64,000 nucleotides of DNA from Acanthamoeba sp. SK_2022b (lineage: Eukaryota; Discosea; Longamoebia; Acanthamoebidae), in contig JANDJZ010000021.1 of assembly GCA_027943245.1 (NCBI GenBank), positions 62,001 to 126,000 on the forward strand. The letters run 5' to 3'. The notes below the pieces were generated by a model. That model saw only the letters and a program-made list of their open reading frames with translations. It ran no database searches and was not told where the DNA came from. Positions 13,101 through 24,412 of the stretch are shown piece by piece; positions within the stretch are counted from its first letter, which is position 1; every line of letters starts with the position of its first letter. Made by a program: the position numbers and the translations under genes.

Positions 13101-13853
13101 CCTTCACGCGGCGCATAGGCGAACGTCGACGATCCCTCCCCTCCCGCGTCTTTCAGCCGATTGTCGGACAGCGCCACCAGCTTAAGCTGCGGGCAGCGCT
13201 GGCCGATGGACAATGCCAGCTTGTCCATCTGTTCGGTGAGCGCCGACCGCATGCTACGCTCATCTGCCGACGTTGTGGCCGCATCGCGTTCCAGGTCAGG
13301 CCCGCCGTAGAAGAGCACCAGCGGCTCCGCCAGGCCGACGAGGTCGACGATAATGTCCAGCGTGGCGCTCGTGGGCAACAGCAGGACCGGCCGCCGAATG
13401 TACCACGCCGCCATGCAGAGCTCCAGCAGGGGCGGGCCGTTGGCGCACAGCACGGCAATAGGCCGGCGCATGCTTTTACTCTCGTCCATCGTCACTTCAG
13501 CGCCAGCGCGACCCCCTTCCTCTTCCCTGCAACACGTGTTCGTAAATTTATTATATATTATTTAATTGTAAAATAGTTGCAATTAAACAGAGAAATATAT
13601 CCCGGTGGGCGTACGCAAGCAGGTCGCTGAGGCAAGGGGCAAGCAGATGAACGCGCTCACGGAATGAGGCGTAGGTTGCCACCACACTTCCGTCACGTAG
13701 CAGCAGCGGGCGGCCGCCCCCTTCGTGCGCTTTCTGCTCAAGCAGTGCCGGCAGCGTCTTGGCCGCGCCTACGGACAGCCGCACCACTCCGGCAAGCAGA
13801 CCTCCACTGCTCTGTTGGTCCGCGCCGTTCATTCTCGTACACTGTGCCTTCAC
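4188..13853 (-). CDS. Type I polyketide synthase with acyl-AMP-ligase loading domain (AL-ACP-KS-AT-DH-KR-ACP-TE)
   Basis: Six exons (13853-13615, 13526-12822, 12741-10279, 10188-7290, 7217-5748, 5672-4188) give 3086 residues with every junction in phase and family motifs intact across them. Domains in order: AMP-ligase about 1-640 (VLSTSASTTGTSVKAVPLTH core, acidic hinge VDDLLSLSTGEKMNP, final Lys region LPVSRKKLVYR); ACP near 680-750 with carrier Ser in FGLTSL; KS 775-1200 (VDTACSSS, HGTGT, KTNIGHAE); AT 1340-1640 (GHSLGE, and HSAFHS, suggesting malonyl); DH with HAFDGAPVLP near 1825 and LDACLH near 2031; KR with TGAFGGVG near 2417, active Ser (CSSITN) and Tyr (GQANYAVANA) split by the last intron; ACP with FDSM near 2757; TE with FGQCIGA near 2919 and GQGHNM. 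No enoylreductase or methyltransferase is seen. Inference: it activates a carboxylic acid as AMP ester, extends it, reduces and dehydrates, then releases it. A second Met lies at 13832. Confidence 0.93.
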
Positions 13854-14087
13854 GTTGTTGGTTGTGTGCAGATGGAGCTTGAGTTCAGTGCAACGCTTAG
13901 GCTCTATTTCTCAACATGTGGCCAGAGCGGCGCTAGGAGCTTCTGGTCTTCTTCGTTTGCGGTTCGACCTTCGCAGTTGGGCCCAGACCACAACTGTGAC
14001 ATAAAGCAGTGTGAGTGGTCAGGAGACTTTAGAATTTTCCAACAATACTCCGGCAGACCAAACATAACTCGTACCTCTCACACGGCG
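13854..14087. promoter_or_regulatory. Shared divergent promoter region (PKS / nicotinamidase-like)
   Basis: Only 234 bp separate the start codons of the minus-strand polyketide synthase and the plus-strand nicotinamidase-like gene. No clear TATA box was found. An open frame from about 13872 runs into the plus-strand gene, but it has no recognisable domain and is taken as leader. Confidence 0.4.
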
Positions 14088-14985
14088 ATGAAGACCAAGC
14101 GCGGGCTGCTGGTGGTAGATATACAGAACGATTTCTGCGACCCCAAGGGCGCTTTGGTACCGTCATCATGATGGCCTTGCCCCCCCCCCGCTTAAGGTGA
14201 CTGACCCCGGGCAGCCGGTGCCGGGTGGCGAGGAAGTCGTGCCGCTGGCGGTCGCGCTGCGGGAGAGTGGCTACTTTGACCTTGTGGTCTACTCACAGGA
14301 CTGGCATCCAAAAGACCACGTTTCCTTCGCCTCAGTTCATCCGGACGTGCCACTGCTCACGACCGTTGAGGTAAAACTATCTACCTGCCACTGCGCCGCG
14401 CAGTTCTGGCCATCATTGATCCGCCTGTGTAACTCACAAGCACCACACTACAGATGCCCAAGTGGACGCAGCTGGTAGTGCCTGATCATTGCGTTCAGGA
14501 CAGCTGGGGAGCGCAGTTCCACCCTGACCTCGGCGTCAAGGAAGGGTACCCTTTGCCACCCAGCATCTCCCGTCTACCCCTGGGTCTGCCATTCAGGCTG
14601 GCTGTTGCACACAGAGATACAATCGTCCGGAAGGGCTTCCCAGCGGACACAGAGGCCTACTCTTGCTTTTACGATATCCTTCGGAACCCGACAGGACTCT
14701 ACGACATTCTTCAACGCCACAACATCACTGAGCTCTTCATTTGTGGTATGTCATAACGGAGAATACCTTATTCACGTCTCATCGTGAGCCCTTGTGAATG
14801 CTGCAGGCGTAGCAACGGACGTGGCTGTGCTTAATACCGTACTCGATGCAGTGCAGCTGTTCTCTCCTTCATCCGTATATCTCGTGGAAGACGCACTGAG
14901 AGGCTTCGTGCCGAGCCTGACCGAACAGGCCATCCGCTCCATGAAGCAGAGCGGAGCGCAGTTCGTGCGCTTCGGGCTTGGTTGA
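14088..14985 (+). CDS. Nicotinamidase/isochorismatase-fold protein lacking the catalytic Cys
   Basis: Five exons (14088-14156, 14215-14370, 14454-14545, 14615-14745, 14807-14985) give 208 residues. The start ATG leads directly into the family's first strand, GLLVVDIQNDFCDPKGAL, which holds the catalytic Asp. Metal-site residues follow in SQDWHPKDHVSFAS. The PDHCVQDSWGAQFHPDL segment is typical of nicotinamidases, and VRKGFPADTEAYSCF supplies the catalytic Lys. The last motif should contain the nucleophilic Cys, but reads CGVATDVAVLNT: the Cys position is Ala (codon GCT inside exon 5). Family members hydrolyse nicotinamide to nicotinate for NAD salvage. Without the thiol this one is probably inactive in that reaction, or uses isochorismatase-like chemistry, where the residue is also not Cys. 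It is divergent from the PKS gene. Confidence 0.82.
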
Positions 14986-15055
14986 GAAACTGTAAAGAAA
15001 ACATTTTTCTCCAACACCGACCATTTGATTTGTGATCGCGAAGGAGAAGAGGCAC

Positions 15056-17882
15056 ATGCCAAAGAAGGGGAAGAAGAAAGCGACCCCCTCGAGTGGAGGT
15101 GGCAGGAGCACTGTCGAGCCGTCGCCAGCAAGCGGGGTGCCGAATGGATCAGCACCCCCGTCGGCAATCCCCCCTTTAATTAAAATCGACAGTGCCAATC
15201 TAGCCACCGCGGGCATACAATCTACGCAAGCGGATGTACAGCAACAGCAATCTAATAGAGGACAGAGTCAGCCCCCGCCTCTGCAGCCCATTTCGGGGTC
15301 AGGAGGCTCATCTGTACCTTGTGCTTCTGGCGCAGCGCATGCCGGTACCTCTCTCACCTCATTTCTAGGCAATTCGTGCTTCGCCAATCTCGAAGATTTG
15401 GTTTGTGTTGTACTTGAACAGGAACGATGTTGGAGCCCGAGGCGGTGCACGAGCACGCCAAGGCAGAGAAAAAGAAGGGCGATGAAGAGTACCTCAAGGC
15501 GGCCTTTGCCACTGCGGTGATGCACTACACGCGAGCTATCGCCCTCACTCACGGCCGACATCCGGCCTTTCTCGTCAGCGTGTTCACCAACCGTGCCGCT
15601 GCCCACATCATGCTCAAGGTAAGCTGCCGTCTCGACCAGTACTGGTAGTCCCCTCGTTCGCGTTCGCTGCTTCTTCTTACCAACGGTCACCAGGAGTTCG
15701 CCAAGGCAGAAGAGGACAGCAAAGTCGCTCTCAAGCTCGATGGCCGCTACCTGCGGGCGTACGTGTGTCGTGCTCTGTCTCGATTCTATCTTCAACAGTT
15801 TACACAGGTACGAGTCGCTCGTACGCTCTACGCGTGGTTCGTGTGGGCGCCATGTTTATGCTTTGCACACGTGTCGATGACCGGACATTCCACGATAGGC
15901 GTTCGAGGACTTCGAGCGGGCATCCAAGCTCGAGCCGGGCAACACGTTTTTGCGAGAAAAGATACAAAAGGCCAAGGAGACCATCGCTGCGATTGCGCAG
16001 AAGAAGAAGGACTCCACGGCCAAGTACGTCACCGACAACAACAGGCAGAATCTACTTCCGTTGTGTATGCTAATCGCCGTGCCATCCCGTCTCAGAAACA
16101 TTAAGGTGAACAAGGGAGTGCTCGACTGGATGGGTGATACGTCGTTGGTTGGCCTAGACGTAGAGGTATGAGCTCATGACTGCTCCATCTTGTTGAGCAA
16201 ACGAGTCACTGACTTCACGCCATTCTCTGAACGGCTTGGGAACAGGCGCAGCCGTCCAAGAAGGGCGACAAGGTGCCAAATGGAGCGGTACCGCCTCAGT
16301 CTGGTGACGCGGGGTAGGCTAACCTCCTTCTTTGCCACATCGCTTTTGTCGCAACTCTCATGGGACAACATACGACAGTCTGCGACCATCGGCTAGTGCG
16401 AACGACGTTCCTCTTCTGGTGCCCGTTGGCGAGGCGTTGGATGCCTACATTCCAGACCTGGAGACTCTCACGCGGCGGGAGGCCGAAGAGCAGGCACTGC
16501 GAGAGAAGGGGCTGGTGCGCTACCGTCGCTAATGTCCTATTTGTCTATCTATTTATCGATGGCTGCCTCACCTCCACGTCGTCGATGCGATGCTCGCAGG
16601 GCAACAACGCCTTCCTGGACGCGCAGTACCTGGTGGCCCTGGTTCACTACTCGCGTGCTATCAAACTCTTTCCCGAGTACTTGCCTCTCCTCGCCTACAA
16701 GTCTCTCGACCTGAATGCAGTCGCTGATCTTCCTCGAACGTGTGTGCGCACGCGTGTTGTTGTATGCAAAACAGGGAAGCGGTGTTCTTTTCCAACAGAG
16801 CGCTAGTGTACCTCAAGCTGAATCGATTCTACGAATCGATCACAGACTGCACGGCCTCCATCGACCGCAAACCATCCATCAAGGTATGCGCTCTGAGTTG
16901 TGATGCGCATTGCGCGAGCACGCGCTTGCTCACGACTGACCCTTCTTTGGACGATCATCGCCAGGCCTACGCCCGACGGGCGGCTGCGTGGGTGGCGCTC
17001 AAAGAATACATCCTAGCCGCCGACGACTACCGCAAGGCGCTGCGGTTCGAACCCAAAAATCAGGTGCCGTTTGCTCTCGCGGTGTTCATTGCAGTATGGC
17101 TTGTTTCCTCTTTCCTCTTTCTATTCCATATCTTTGCCTTACACTAGTTCATTGCCATGTCCTTTTCCCTCTTCCCTCTCTCTCTCTCTTTCTGTGTGTG
17201 TTCGTGTGATGCCAGGATTGCTTGGACAAGCTGGGGCGATGTCTAGTGCACATCGAGGAGGAGTTTATGCGCAAGCTCCAGTCGAACCCCAGCAACGATA
17301 AGCTGAAGAAGGACCTCCAGAAGCTGCGCGACGACATCCGCAAAATCGGTACACGCTCCTCTCTCTCTCTCTCTCTCTCTATCCCTTACGTAGTGACCTC
17401 CCCGCACTCCTGTGCCGCAACGCCTTTCAAATTCTATGCTATTATGTGGCGTTGAGTTGTTGCTACTGCTGCTGTTCTACTCGCATGCTACCCACTTTCC
17501 TTTCTCTCATACGACAACATGTGTGTCAATGCATGTCTTGTCCTTTTCTCTTCTCTTCTACTCTACTGCTTCCAGCCTCTCGGCTCTCTCCTCCGCCCCC
17601 TCCACCGCATCATCATGGATCCATGTTCAGCTGAGCAGCTTACTGCGCTCTCTCAGCTTTCTTCCCCAAAATGAGTTGTAAATACGTGTGCGTGCAATGC
17701 TCGCCTACTCCTGTTTCCTTCTCGATATGTTGTCGCTGACCTCTCTGTCTCTTTATCTGTGTGTCGTCTACGCGTGCGTAGGAATCGCTTTGGAAGGCAG
17801 GCAGACCACGATCGATGCGGCGGCTCAGTTCTACTACCGCACCCAGGCCAACTTTGCCGCGCCTGCGCCCTCCTCTACGTGA
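15056..17882 (+). CDS. Tetratricopeptide-repeat (TPR) protein
   Basis: Twelve exons (15056-15344, 15422-15618, 15694-15807, 15899-16023, 16096-16165, 16246-16313, 16379-16514, 16600-16700, 16775-16883, 16965-17063, 17216-17348, 17782-17882) give 513 residues. Residues 1-96 are Lys/Ser/Pro/Gln-rich and probably disordered. Two blocks of TPR helices follow, about 100-240 and 325-440. Typical pieces are TNRAAAHIMLK, YLRAYVCRALSRFYLQQFTQ, NNAFLDAQYLVALVHYSRAI and FFSNRALVYLKLNRFYESI. A charged helix (DKLKKDLQKLRDDIRKIG) follows. The overall form resembles TPR co-chaperones, but no partner domain is visible. The 3' end is uncertain: the TGA at 17880-17882 overlaps a perfect donor (GTGAGT) and splicing would continue in phase into 17961-18052 and the DNMT gene. 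Confidence 0.78.
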
Positions 17883-18036
17883 GTCGACGTCGGACCATCC
17901 CCCTGCGCACGATACACATTTTGTAAGAGCTAAGCCAGCTCCACGCACGCGCGTGTAGAGGAAACAGCACAAACTAGAACCACAACAAAAACGGAAGAAG
18001 CCGGCCAAGGTGGCCCGCTACGTGGATGTAAGCCGA

Positions 18037-21000
18037 ATGGGCTCTAAAGCAGGTTATTGCAACCTCCTACCGGTAGGAGCAGGAGCAGAGGGCAGGCATG
18101 GCAAGAGATCTCAATCATCTCATTCTCATTTAATCTTTCTGTGTAGCCAAGAAGATTTTGCAGAACACCAGACTGTTCATGGACCACGTACCATGGCTGC
18201 GCCTGCTACGTTGGGAGGGCGTCCACCCCTTCGGTCCTCATCGTGCACAACACCACGTCCAGGCTCTGCTGCAAGCCTCGGACGCCCCCACGCCCTCGCG
18301 CCTGTACGTCGTGGTCGCTGAGAAGGTGAAGAGGCACCAGAGCGGCTCTGCCCACACAAAGGACGGCCTCACGCGCTGGTACGAGTTCGTGCTACGCGAT
18401 CCCACAGGTCGGGTAGACGCCTACACCCAGGATGAAGAGCTCGCTGCCAATCTTTCCGTGCTATCAGCGCTGATCTTGCAAGATGTACGTGCACCGGAAG
18501 CCCAAGCGTGAGGCCATCACACTCTGAGCGCTCCACTCCACAACTTGGCCACAGGTGGTGATTGTATCGAAGGAAGGGCTCGCGGACGGCCGGGGAATCC
18601 TCCTCACGCAAGCCAACGTGGCCGCAGTCATATCCAGCACGAAGGATGCGCAGTGGGTGAGGCCTCTTCCTTCATGCGCATGAGCGGTGCGGTAACGGTG
18701 TGCTCATTTACTAGATCTCCTCTTAAGACAACGAAGCACGACGACTTGCAAGTGCTCAACACGAGCGCCTACACTCCGTTCTCGATATACGACCCGGCGG
18801 TGGTAGCGCGTCAGCCGGGGACGACGACCGACGTGGCCGATGTCACCTACGCCGAGTTCAAAGCAGCAGAGGCGGAGGACGGGTTTCCGCACAGACTCGC
18901 AACGGCACGGCTAGTGGCCGACAACGAGCAAACGTCACAGCAGGAGGCGGAGGACACGTCGCTGCCGATGTTCGAGGCCCAAACCCAGACCCAGGCCCAG
19001 TCGCAGGCCGCTGACGCTGTCGGCAGGGAGGAAGCGGATCCGAACGCCAAGGTTAGCCAAGGCGGGCCACGTCCGGGGAAGCGAAAGGGCAACAAAGGCA
19101 AGGGAGAGGCAGAGAGGGAGAAGGCCGTCAAGAACACGTCGCCGACCAAGCGAAGTCGAAACAAGAAGAAACCGCTATCGGGAGTCGAGAACATGCGGCA
19201 ACGCTCCATCGAGGAGTGGGTAAGGATGAGGAAGAGCCAAGTCGGCCCTTGCGATGCTACGACCCTGAGCCAGCCGCCGCTGCTTGGCGTTGCGTCAGCC
19301 AATGATCGGCTCGCCGAGCCGCAGGCCCACTCCAGCGAGCAAGAAGCGGGCCTAACGTCATCGGATGAGGGAGTGGGACATATGCACCAATATCAACAGC
19401 AGAAACAGGAGGAGCATGAGCAACCATCTCCACTGCACCAACGGTCCATCGACTACGCGACGCCGCGGAGCATCCACGCCACCCAGTCATCAGCACTGCC
19501 TATCCTTACGCAGCCGAGGCGCGTCTTCGAAGGTGACCGGTCACACCTTCACAGTCTCTTGAGGCGCAGACCGCACGGCAGGCGCACTTTGCCAAGTCCA
19601 CGCAATGCTGAGTTGTGCGAGCGCAGGTGGCGGGGCGGCGGTGGCGTCGTTCTTTGATGGCATAGCAGCCACCATGGTGGCGCTCAATAGGCTGGGCGTT
19701 CTCATCAGGGTCTACTGCGTAATCGAAAACGATCACGTGCGCCTCTGTCTCCGCGGGTGCGTGTCGCTGGTACGGTCGCAGGTCTTCTGACACGAGTAGC
19801 GCGGTCTTGGGTTGTAGGTAGCGATCGGAGTGGTGCGTCGCATGTTCCCGCCAGACAGCTACCCGGGCAACCGCATGCACTTCCTGGGGTCCATAGAACA
19901 CGTCGAACGTCATCCAGAGCTCCTCGAACGCCACGGTAAACCACCACCGCGCACCACCCCATTCGCGCTATGCACGCAGCTCCTGCGTTGTGTTGTGTTG
20001 TGTTGTGTTGTGTTGTGTTGTGTTGTGTTGTGTTGTGTTGTGTTGACGTGTGATTAGTAACGAGCCAGCGCCTTTCGACTTCCTTGCCGCTGGCTTCCCA
20101 TGCAACGGTAAGCGCACCCCTGCTCTCTTCAAGCCACACACAACACACACCACACACAACACAAGGCTTAGGCTGTCTCCTCCCTAGACTTGTCCGTCCA
20201 GGGCAAGCGTCGCGGTCTCAACGACGCGTCGGGCAAAAGCCACCTGTTCTTCAAATTTCTCGAGTGCGATCCCCCTTCCCATGGCGGCCGACTCCTCCTC
20301 TCCCCAGTTCCTTACTCCTTCCACCCAGAGTCAAGAAGAGGCTGCAGGCTTACGACACGGACAAGCACCAGACCCACTTTTTCGTCGAGAACGTAGCGTC
20401 AATGTCCCGTGAGGACAGGGCCCAGATCTCGGGTACCTACCCTCTCGCTCGCTCGCATGCGCTGAGACGGGGCTAGTGCTGACGTGGAGCGCGCACGCGC
20501 ACGCTTCCATAGACGAACTGGGCGTGGAGCCCGAGGAGATCGACAGCGTCCACGTGACGGGCGTCCATCGGAAGCGACTGTTCTGGCACAGCCTCCCCTA
20601 CAACCAAAAGTTGCTCGGGCGGGTCGGCGAGTACCGCGAACATCTCAGCCAGGCACGTTTGTCCCTCACGCTGCACCTCATTCCTTCACGATGACGTCAT
20701 CGTCTCATCGTGTGCGTGTGTGCGGTCATGTCCTACAGGGCGGTGTACCATTGGAGCTTGAGGGGAGGTGTATCACCACGGCCAGCGCCAGCAGAAATTT
20801 CCACACCAAGCCCAAGGCCTACTGGGTCGCCCGCCGGAAGGAGGCAAGAAGGTCTGCCCTCCTCTCTTTCTCTCTCTCTCTCTCTCGCTCCTCCCGCAAC
20901 CTTCGCATAACTCTCCCCACTACGCACGACACCACTCACGACATTGCCACACATCGCGCAGGTACAATATCGTATGGGACGAGCGGCGACAACACTGCCG

Positions 21001-21547
21001 CCCCCTCTCGCCGACCGAAATGGAGCGCATTCTCGGCTTCCCGACTGGTAATGCACTGAGCCTTTGTTGTGTGTGTCGCCCTCACTCACCCACTCGCTCA
21101 TTCACTCTCACCACGGCAGGCTACACGGAGTACAGGGCGCTGGGCGGCGGCCCCCACGACGGGTACAAGAAGCTGTCGCGAGGCCAGCGCAACAAGCTGC
21201 TGGGCCAGAGCTTCGACGTGCACGTGGTAGAGCACCTGCTGGCGCCGCTGCAGTCGCTCGACGGCGGCGAGCCACTGCCCGACAGGCGTTGCGCGATCCG
21301 GCCGCGCGTGTCGGACACGCTCACCCAAATGGTCGCGCGGCGCCGGTCAAAGGAGGCCCAGAACCAACCCGAGCCCAACAATGCGAAGCGGGAGGAGGAA
21401 GATGGGGTGGATGCGGATGATGACGAGGATGATGACGTGGACGAGGAGGACGAGTACTACGTCATCGAAGGGACAGAAGACGATATGGAAGAGGAGGAGA
21501 TGAGCGAGAGCTCTGGTGAGGCAACAAGGGCGGCAAGCGAAGACTAG
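18037..21547 (+). CDS. DNMT3-like DNA (cytosine-5) methyltransferase
   Basis: Thirteen exons (18037-18052, 18147-18484, 18555-18656, 18728-19532, 19627-19736, 19818-19935, 20069-20107, 20188-20263, 20329-20432, 20513-20652, 20739-20851, 20962-21047, 21120-21547) give 824 residues. Residues 1-420 have no recognised domain and include a basic, Gln-rich stretch with nuclear-signal-like clusters (KRSRNKKK). The catalytic domain covers about 421-740: motif I VASFFDGIAATMVALNRLGV; motif IV GFPCNDLSVQG with the catalytic Cys; motif VI FFVENVASM; motif VIII GVHRKRLFWHSLP; C-terminal TEMERILGFPTGYTEY and RNKLLGQSFDVHVVEHLLAP. PCN followed by DLS, and the TEMER...GFP block, are DNMT3 rather than DNMT1 hallmarks. 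No PWWP or ADD domain is visible. An acidic tail ends the protein. One intron (20653-20738) appears to use a GC donor. The start is uncertain; the gene may join the upstream TPR exons. Confidence 0.85.
19985..20045. repeat. (TGTTG)n pentanucleotide repeat in DNMT intron
   Basis: About twelve copies of a TGTTG unit inside the intron 19936-20068 of the methyltransferase gene. A related ACACA-rich stretch lies in the next intron. Confidence 0.95.
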
Positions 21548-22171
21548 AGGCTGGGACCAGGACTGCCGGCAGACATCCAAGGCACAAGGAAAATAGGTTT
21601 TTTGTTCGAATTTCTTTCACCAAAAAGGAAATATGGTTTAACTCTTAACCCGTAAAAAGGATAAGTAGGGAAGCCCTGCCCTTTTTTGGCGAGGAACGGA
21701 CAGCATCTCACTGGCTTTGTGAAACCAAGAGGAGACGGAATAACAAAAGAGTCTTGAGGTAGAGAGATTTGATGCTCGCAGGATATCCCATGTGGTAAGC
21801 CGATGAGGATCTACTGCTCTTGGAGACGTCTCCCGTCTGGTGGTACCCTCCCCATCATTAGCACCGCCGCTACCCTGTCCCTTGTCATTCGTTCGTGCTC
21901 CGTGTGGCCCCGGTGCCATGGAACCGCCGCGACCATTGTGGGACTGGAATTAACGCCGCTGCGGCCGCAAGCTCCGCGTGATTGCCCCTGTAGGCGCATG
22001 GCTGGGTGCCTTCCGACGTGCGTGCTACCCAGGAGGAAGAAGATGAGGACGACGTGGCAAGAACCCTGGAGAGGCACAGGAGGCAACAGACAAGCGCGGG
22101 AATGCGTGGAATGAGAAACAATTTTGCCAACTCAAGGGGAGGTTGTGGGTCAACGAGGACAAGATAGAAGG
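21548..22171. other. Intergenic region between DNMT and LIM genes
   Basis: About 620 bp. It holds a 31-bp motif (21912-21942) that recurs, inverted, near 34434. Short open frames on both strands show no domain. Confidence 0.4.
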
Positions 22172-22826
22172 ATGGAGGGAACGTGTGCAGGGTGCAGGGA
22201 AGGGTTCAAGCCGGGCGATCAGATACTCAGCGCACTCAATCAAAAATGGCATCCGCAGCACTTTACCTGTTCATGTACGCCCTGTCTTTTCGTCGCTGGG
22301 TGAGGGGAGCGCGCTGACCAGAGCACCTTCACGCAAGGCTGTGGCTGACCCTTCCATCCACCAGCGTGCAAGCAGCAGATCACTGGCGCGTTTGCCACCG
22401 ACTCTGACGGCAAAGGTGCTACTGTCTTTCTTTGCTCTGCTCTCTTGCTGTTTCCTGATTCGCGCTCACTTGCTTACCACGGAGGGGGGGTTAGCCTTCT
22501 GCCCGGCACACGTGCCCAAGGCCGAGCAGCGCATCTGCGGCGGGTGTGGTAAGCCCATCGACACCGTGGCGGCCTATTGCCTGAGGTAGCGAGTGCCGCT
22601 CTCGTAGCTTGGGCAAAAGGGGCATCCAACTGACGCCTTGGCTCACCGCACGGGCGCCACGAACAGGAAGCACTGGCACCCCGAGTGCGTGATCTGCGCG
22701 GTGTGCAACAAGCAGATATCGAACGCGCGGCCGCGCGAGAAGAACGGCAAGCCCGTGTGCCCCACGTGTGCGGTCGGTGCGGTGCAGAGCGTCGTCAACG
22801 CCCGGGTGAGAGGCGAGAACGTGTGA
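22172..22826 (+). CDS. Two-LIM-domain protein
   Basis: Four exons (22172-22274, 22365-22415, 22495-22585, 22667-22826) give 134 residues. No exon is long, so the gene is easy to miss. LIM 1, residues about 5-57: CAGC, then an 18-residue loop, WHPQHFTC, SSC, and FCPAH. LIM 2, about 67-115: CGGC, loop, HWHPECVICAVC, and VCPTC. Every zinc ligand of both double fingers is present, and each intron falls inside a finger with matching phase. LIM domains are protein-binding zinc modules common in actin and adhesion scaffolds; the partner is unknown. The C-terminus is uncertain: it may stop at 22826, or splice at 22805 and continue from about 22862 with a Lys/Asn-rich tail. Confidence 0.85.
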
Positions 22827-23281
22827 GTGCGTGCGGGTTGTCGAGATGGACTACGGCACCAGGTCGCCAGGCGAGGCCCCAAACACAACAAAGACAACTA
22901 CACCGCCCACGCCAAGCTGCGACAGCAATGTAAACATCCAAAATCCAGAGATTCGAGCAATCGTGTGTATGCGCGTGCGTGCGCGTGGTAGGAAAGCTGC
23001 GGAGGCGCAGTGATCTATTTGTGGCGGTGGTGAGGTCGACGACAACGACGACGAACTTGGGGGTTCAGTGGTGCGGCGGCTTGTAGCCGTCAACTGTGGC
23101 CGAGGAGATCGAGTCAGCGGCACATCACAAACCGAAGCGTGGAATAGGCCAAGAAAAGAAGAACAAAGACAGAAGATGAAGGAAAGCAGCGAACGAAACC
23201 AGTAGAAGGATGGAGTGGTGGGTGGCCGGTGGTGGTAAAATTGGGGGGCAAAGGAGAAGAAGAAGCTGAGTTGAGATCTGA
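22827..23281. other. Convergent intergenic region
   Basis: About 455 bp between the LIM gene and the 3' end of the ferredoxin gene. It may contain one more exon of the LIM gene near 22862-22990. Nothing else is recognisable. Confidence 0.4.
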
Positions 23282-24179
<898 letters not shown>

Positions 24180-24412
24180 CGTCTTGCTCAAATTCGTGGA
24201 ATAAAGTCTCTTTTACGGCCTTTTTTTTTGCCTTTCTTACCTTTTCCCTTCTGCCTGTTGGCGAATCTTGTTTACCTGAGATTGCCGACGATCTTCGATG
24301 CTTCATGCGCAAGCGGTTTATTTGTTTTTGGGTTATCTACACTGTGCCTCGTTGTGTCCACATCACTGCCTTGCGTCGCTCTCCTGTGCGACGCGCTCAC
24401 ACAAATCAGCTC

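Noticed and set aside
13725..14087. Open frame upstream of the nicotinamidase-like ATG as an N-terminal extension
   Set aside because: The ATG at 14088 opens directly into the family's first strand; the upstream segment has no targeting character and overlaps the PKS first exon.
17045..17058. GGTTCGAACCC, resembling a tRNA T-loop
   Set aside because: It lies inside a TPR exon (LRFEPKN) and no acceptor stem or anticodon arm surrounds it.
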